From Mycobacterium sp. (GTDB lineage: Bacteria > Actinomycetota > Actinomycetes > Mycobacteriales > Mycobacteriaceae), in NCBI GenBank assembly GCA_023264755.1, contig JAHFVB010000002.1, forward strand, positions 1 through 29,748: 29,748 bases of DNA, read 5' to 3'. The notes below the pieces were generated by a model. It was not told where the DNA came from. It worked only from the letters and a program-made list of their open reading frames with translations, and searched no databases. The translations under genes were made by a program, and so were the position numbers. Positions 27,379 through 29,748 of the stretch are shown in pieces. Position 1 is the first letter of the stretch; every line of letters begins with the position of its first letter.

Positions 27379-27384
27379 GGACGC

Positions 27385-27390
27385 TAGCCT
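27385..27390 (+). promoter_or_regulatory. -10 box (TAGCCT) for the leaderless S4 gene
   Basis: TAGCCT is followed by exactly seven bases and the ATG at 27398. A 5-4-5 palindrome, GCTAG-GACG-CTAGC (27375-27388), overlaps this box and the dinX box. Confidence 0.65.
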
Positions 27391-27397
27391 GACGTCC

Positions 27398-27640
27398 ATG
27401 ACGGAACCCGTTCGCGACGTCCCGATCCGGGACGAGTCGATCCGGCTCGGACAGTTCATGAAACTCGCCGACCTGATCGACCGCGGCTCGGACGCCAAGG
27501 AGGCGATCGCCAGTGGAGCCGTGACCGTGAACGGCGACGTCGAAACCCGCCGAGGCAGGCAACTGCGCCCCGGGGACACCGTCGCGGTGGCCGGCCAGTC
27601 CGCCCGCGTCGTCCCCCAACCCACCGCAGAACTCGAGTAG
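27398..27640 (+). CDS. Small S4-domain RNA-binding protein (YbcJ-like)
   Basis: An 80-residue protein that is essentially one S4 domain: IRLGQFMKLADLIDRGSDAK, then AIASGAVTVNGDVETRRGRQL and the closing PGDTVAVAG. S4 domains bind structured RNA, often rRNA. It is divergent from dinX with a 29-32-base gap and appears leaderless. The exact target is unknown. Confidence 0.92.
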   Translation: MTEPVRDVPIRDESIRLGQFMKLADLIDRGSDAKEAIASGAVTVNGDVETRRGRQLRPGDTVAVAGQSARVVPQPTAELE

Positions 27641-27722
27641 CCGACTACTCGGAGCGTCCGCGCCGCAAGTGCCTTGACTGATCGGGAGTGATCGAACTCG
27701 CACAGTCGAAGGGGTGGGGACC

Positions 27723-27941
27723 ATGCCGTCACTAGCCGTGGTGATCGGATTCGAAGCGCTGGCCAAGGCCACCGCACGGCCACCGGTCGCCCGTCGCAAG
27801 CGAAACCCGCTGCGTCGCCGCGCGGCGACGCTCTGGAGCTCACTGCGACCGAGCCGAACCACGGCCGCCGCCACGGGGCCCGACATTCGGGTCCCCGTCG
27901 CGGCACCGCGCCAGGGATCCGGCTTGCGCGTGACACCCTGA
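27723..27941 (+). CDS. Small basic protein, function unknown
   Basis: A 72-residue protein with a short hydrophobic N-terminus (PSLAVVIGFEALAKA), an Arg-rich middle (ARRKRNPLRRRAATLW) and the ending DIRVPVAAPRQGSGLRVTP. GGGG lies just before the ATG at 27723; GTG 27714 is also in frame. It sits next to the 3' end of ileS, where M. tuberculosis has the small gene Rv1535; whether they are the same family was not checked. The stops of this gene and ileS are 13 bases apart. Confidence 0.6.
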   Translation: MPSLAVVIGFEALAKATARPPVARRKRNPLRRRAATLWSSLRPSRTTAAATGPDIRVPVAAPRQGSGLRVTP

Positions 27942-27954
27942 CGTCGCCACGGCC

Positions 27955-29748
27955 TCAGACCTTGGTGATCGCCACCTTCACGCCGGCCCCGAGTTCCACC
28001 GCGTCGGCCGGTTCGCCGAATTCGAAGCTGGTCGCCAGCACTTCGCTTGCGATCAGGTCGGCGTGAGCGCGCGCCCAGGCCTCCCGGTCGGGCGGTACCG
28101 AGATCACGACACTGATCCGGTCGGACACCTCCAGCCCGCTCGTCTTGCGCAGCTCCTGCAGTTCGCGGATGCGGTCCTTGGCCCAGCCCTCGGCCTCGAG
28201 CTCGGGGGTGAGCGTTCCGTCCAGCACCACCAAACCCGCTCCATCGGGCAGTTCCGCGGTCCATTCCGGTTCGGCAGCAACTAATTTCGACGAGTACTCC
28301 TCGGGCAGCAGGGTGGCCGGGCCGGCCGTCATGGTGCCGTCGGGATGCACTACGCCCGCCCCGGCCTTGACGGCCTTGATCGCGGCCTGCACGTCCTTGC
28401 CCAGGCGCGGTCCGGCGACTCGGGCGTTCACCGACAACTCGAAGCGCCCGAAGGCGTCGATGTCGTCGGTCAGCTCGACGTTCTTGACGTTGAGCTCGTC
28501 GGCGATCAGCGCGGCGAACGGTCGCAGGGTATCCGGGTTCTCCACGGCCACGGTCAGTTTCGGCAGTGGCAGGCGGACCCGAAGCTTCTTGGCCTTGCGG
28601 ACCGAGGACGCCGCCGAGCACACGTCGCGCACCTGGTCCATGGCGGCCACCAACTCGGGATCGGCGGGCAGCTCACGAGCCTCGGGCCAGTTCTTCAGAT
28701 GCACCGACCGCTCTCCGGTGAGTCCACGCCAGATCACCTCGGAGATCAGCGGTAGCAGCGGTGCGGCAAGCCGGCCGGTGACCTCCAATACCGTGTGCAG
28801 CGTGTCGATCGCGTCGGGATCCTCGTCCCAGAAACGCGAACGGGACCGTCGCACATACCAATTGGTCAGCGCTTCGGTGAACTGGCGCAGCTGCTCGCAC
28901 GCCACGGAGATGTCGCACACGTCCAGCGAGGCGGTTAGATCGTCGCGCAGCACCGCGAGTTTCGCCAGGATGTAGCGATCCAGCACGTGGGTCGAGTCCG
29001 TCCGCCAGGTGCCCTTCTGCGGTGCGTAGAGCGCCAGGAACGAGTAGGCGTTCCAGAACGGCAGCAGCACCTGGCGCACCCCCTCGCGGATGCCCTGCTC
29101 GGTGACCACCAGATTGCCGCCGCGCAGGATCGGCGAGGCCATCAGGAACCAACGCATCGCATCCGAGCCGTCGCGGTCGAACACCTCGGTGACGTCGGGA
29201 TAGTTGCGCAGCGACTTGCTCATCTTCTGCCCGTCGCTGCCCAGCACGATGCCGTGGGAAACGCAGGTGCGGAACGCTGGGCGGTCGAACAGCGCGGTGG
29301 ACAGCACGTGCAGCAGGTAGAACCAGCCGCGGGTCTGACCGATGTACTCGACGATGAAGTCCGCCGGGTGGTGCGCCTCGACGCCCGCCGTCACGCCATC
29401 GCCACTGACGCCGTCGAACCACTTCTGGTTCTCGAAGGGGTAGTGCACCTGCGCATACGGCATCGAACCCGAGTCGAACCAGACGTCGAACACGTCCTCG
29501 ATGCGTCGCATCGTGGAGCGTCCGGTGGGATCGTCGGGATTGGGTCGGGTTAGCTCGTCGATGTAGGGGCGGTGCAGATCGGTGGGGCGGACCCCGAAGT
29601 CTCGCTCCAGCTCGTCGAGGCTGCCGTAGACGTCGATGCGCGGGTAGGCGGGATCGTCGGACTTCCACACCGGAATCGGACTGCCCCAGTAGCGGTTTCG
29701 GGAGACCGACCAGTCGCGCGCGTTCGACAGCCACTTGCCGAACTGCCC
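27955..29748 (-). CDS. ileS: Isoleucyl-tRNA synthetase, 5' part missing
   Basis: Charges tRNA-Ile. About 597 C-terminal residues are visible from the window edge, where the frame is still open ([22 protein letters not shown]). Class I features include [38 protein letters not shown] and the KMSKS loop in [17 protein letters not shown]. The anticodon-binding domain and a C-terminal DUF5915-like region ([19 protein letters not shown]) follow, as in the long actinobacterial type without a C-terminal zinc finger. The promoter, and any T-box leader known for actinobacterial ileS, would lie outside the window. Confidence 0.97.
   Translation of the reverse strand, partial: GQFGKWLSNARDWSVSRNRYWGSPIPVWKSDDPAYPRIDVYGSLDELERDFGVRPTDLHRPYIDELTRPNPDDPTGRSTMRRIEDVFDVWFDSGSMPYAQVHYPFENQKWFDGVSGDGVTAGVEAHHPADFIVEYIGQTRGWFYLLHVLSTALFDRPAFRTCVSHGIVLGSDGQKMSKSLRNYPDVTEVFDRDGSDAMRWFLMASPILRGGNLVVTEQGIREGVRQVLLPFWNAYSFLALYAPQKGTWRTDSTHVLDRYILAKLAVLRDDLTASLDVCDISVACEQLRQFTEALTNWYVRRSRSRFWDEDPDAIDTLHTVLEVTGRLAAPLLPLISEVIWRGLTGERSVHLKNWPEARELPADPELVAAMDQVRDVCSAASSVRKAKKLRVRLPLPKLTVAVENPDTLRPFAALIADELNVKNVELTDDIDAFGRFELSVNARVAGPRLGKDVQAAIKAVKAGAGVVHPDGTMTAGPATLLPEEYSSKLVAAEPEWTAELPDGAGLVVLDGTLTPELEAEGWAKDRIRELQELRKTSGLEVSDRISVVISVPPDREAWARAHADLIASEVLATSFEFGEPADAVELGAGVKVAITKV

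Noticed and set aside
27362..27400. SOS box controlling dinX
   Set aside because: No GAAC-n4-GTTC-like palindrome is present; the short GCTAG palindrome does not resemble it.
27641..27722. Possible magnesium riboswitch (M-box) before the small basic gene
   Set aside because: The M. tuberculosis region around Rv1535 is associated with one, but only 82 bases are available here and no M-box-like helices were seen.

Overview
The window looks like a piece of chromosome from a Mycobacterium/Mycolicibacterium-type actinomycete. The DNA is GC-rich, GTG and TTG starts are common, several promoters appear to be leaderless, and the gene set follows a block I recall from M. tuberculosis: bioA, a membrane acyltransferase, treX-treY-treZ, ilvA, an F420-type nitroreductase, dnaE1, an RluA-family pseudouridine synthase, lspA, ansA, dinX and ileS. 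The assignment is by protein and synteny recognition only; no search was run. Both ends cut through genes (bioA on the left, ileS on the right). No IS element, prophage, CRISPR array, tRNA or rRNA was recognised, and no gene-free gap exceeds about 140 bases.

Layout. 1-782 (-): bioA, missing its 3' part. 883-9141 (+): a tightly packed cluster of acyltransferase, treX, treY and treZ, which releases trehalose from glycogen-like glucan. 9222-13463 (+): an iron-uptake operon, efeU-efeO-efeB, preceded by a good IdeR/iron box and closed by a perfect 17-bp inverted repeat. efeU has no ATG, GTG or TTG start in frame. 13488-13952 (+): a hypothetical gene. 13940-15720 (-): ilvA and a deazaflavin-dependent nitroreductase. 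15819-16891 (+): two membrane proteins of unknown role, the second with a potassium-channel-like C-terminus. 16919-24921 (-): lspA, pseudouridine synthase, rarD, a DGPF/YCII protein, an ECF42-type sigma factor and dnaE1, read in that order with several 4-base overlaps. 25053-25982 (+): ansA. 25947-27365 (-): dinX, convergent with and overlapping ansA. 27398-27941 (+): an S4 RNA-binding protein and a small basic protein. 27955-29748 (-): ileS, missing its 5' part.

How the genes work together. TreX debranches glucan, TreY turns the reducing end into maltooligosyl-trehalose and TreZ cuts trehalose off. The acyltransferase, joined to treX without a gap, may modify a cell-envelope sugar. EfeO and EfeB act outside the membrane to deliver iron to the EfeU permease, and the iron box suggests repression when iron is plentiful. 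The sigma factor and its DGPF partner form a self-contained regulatory pair; a sequence fitting the published ECF42 promoter signature lies upstream of the pair, inside the end of rarD. The remaining genes are housekeeping: DNA replication and lesion bypass, lipoprotein maturation, rRNA/tRNA modification, isoleucine synthesis and charging, and asparagine hydrolysis.

The most interesting points are the missing canonical efeU start, the ECF42 cassette with its candidate own promoter, and the divergent leaderless promoters packed back to back between dinX and the S4 gene. I did not find a clearly new multi-gene system.
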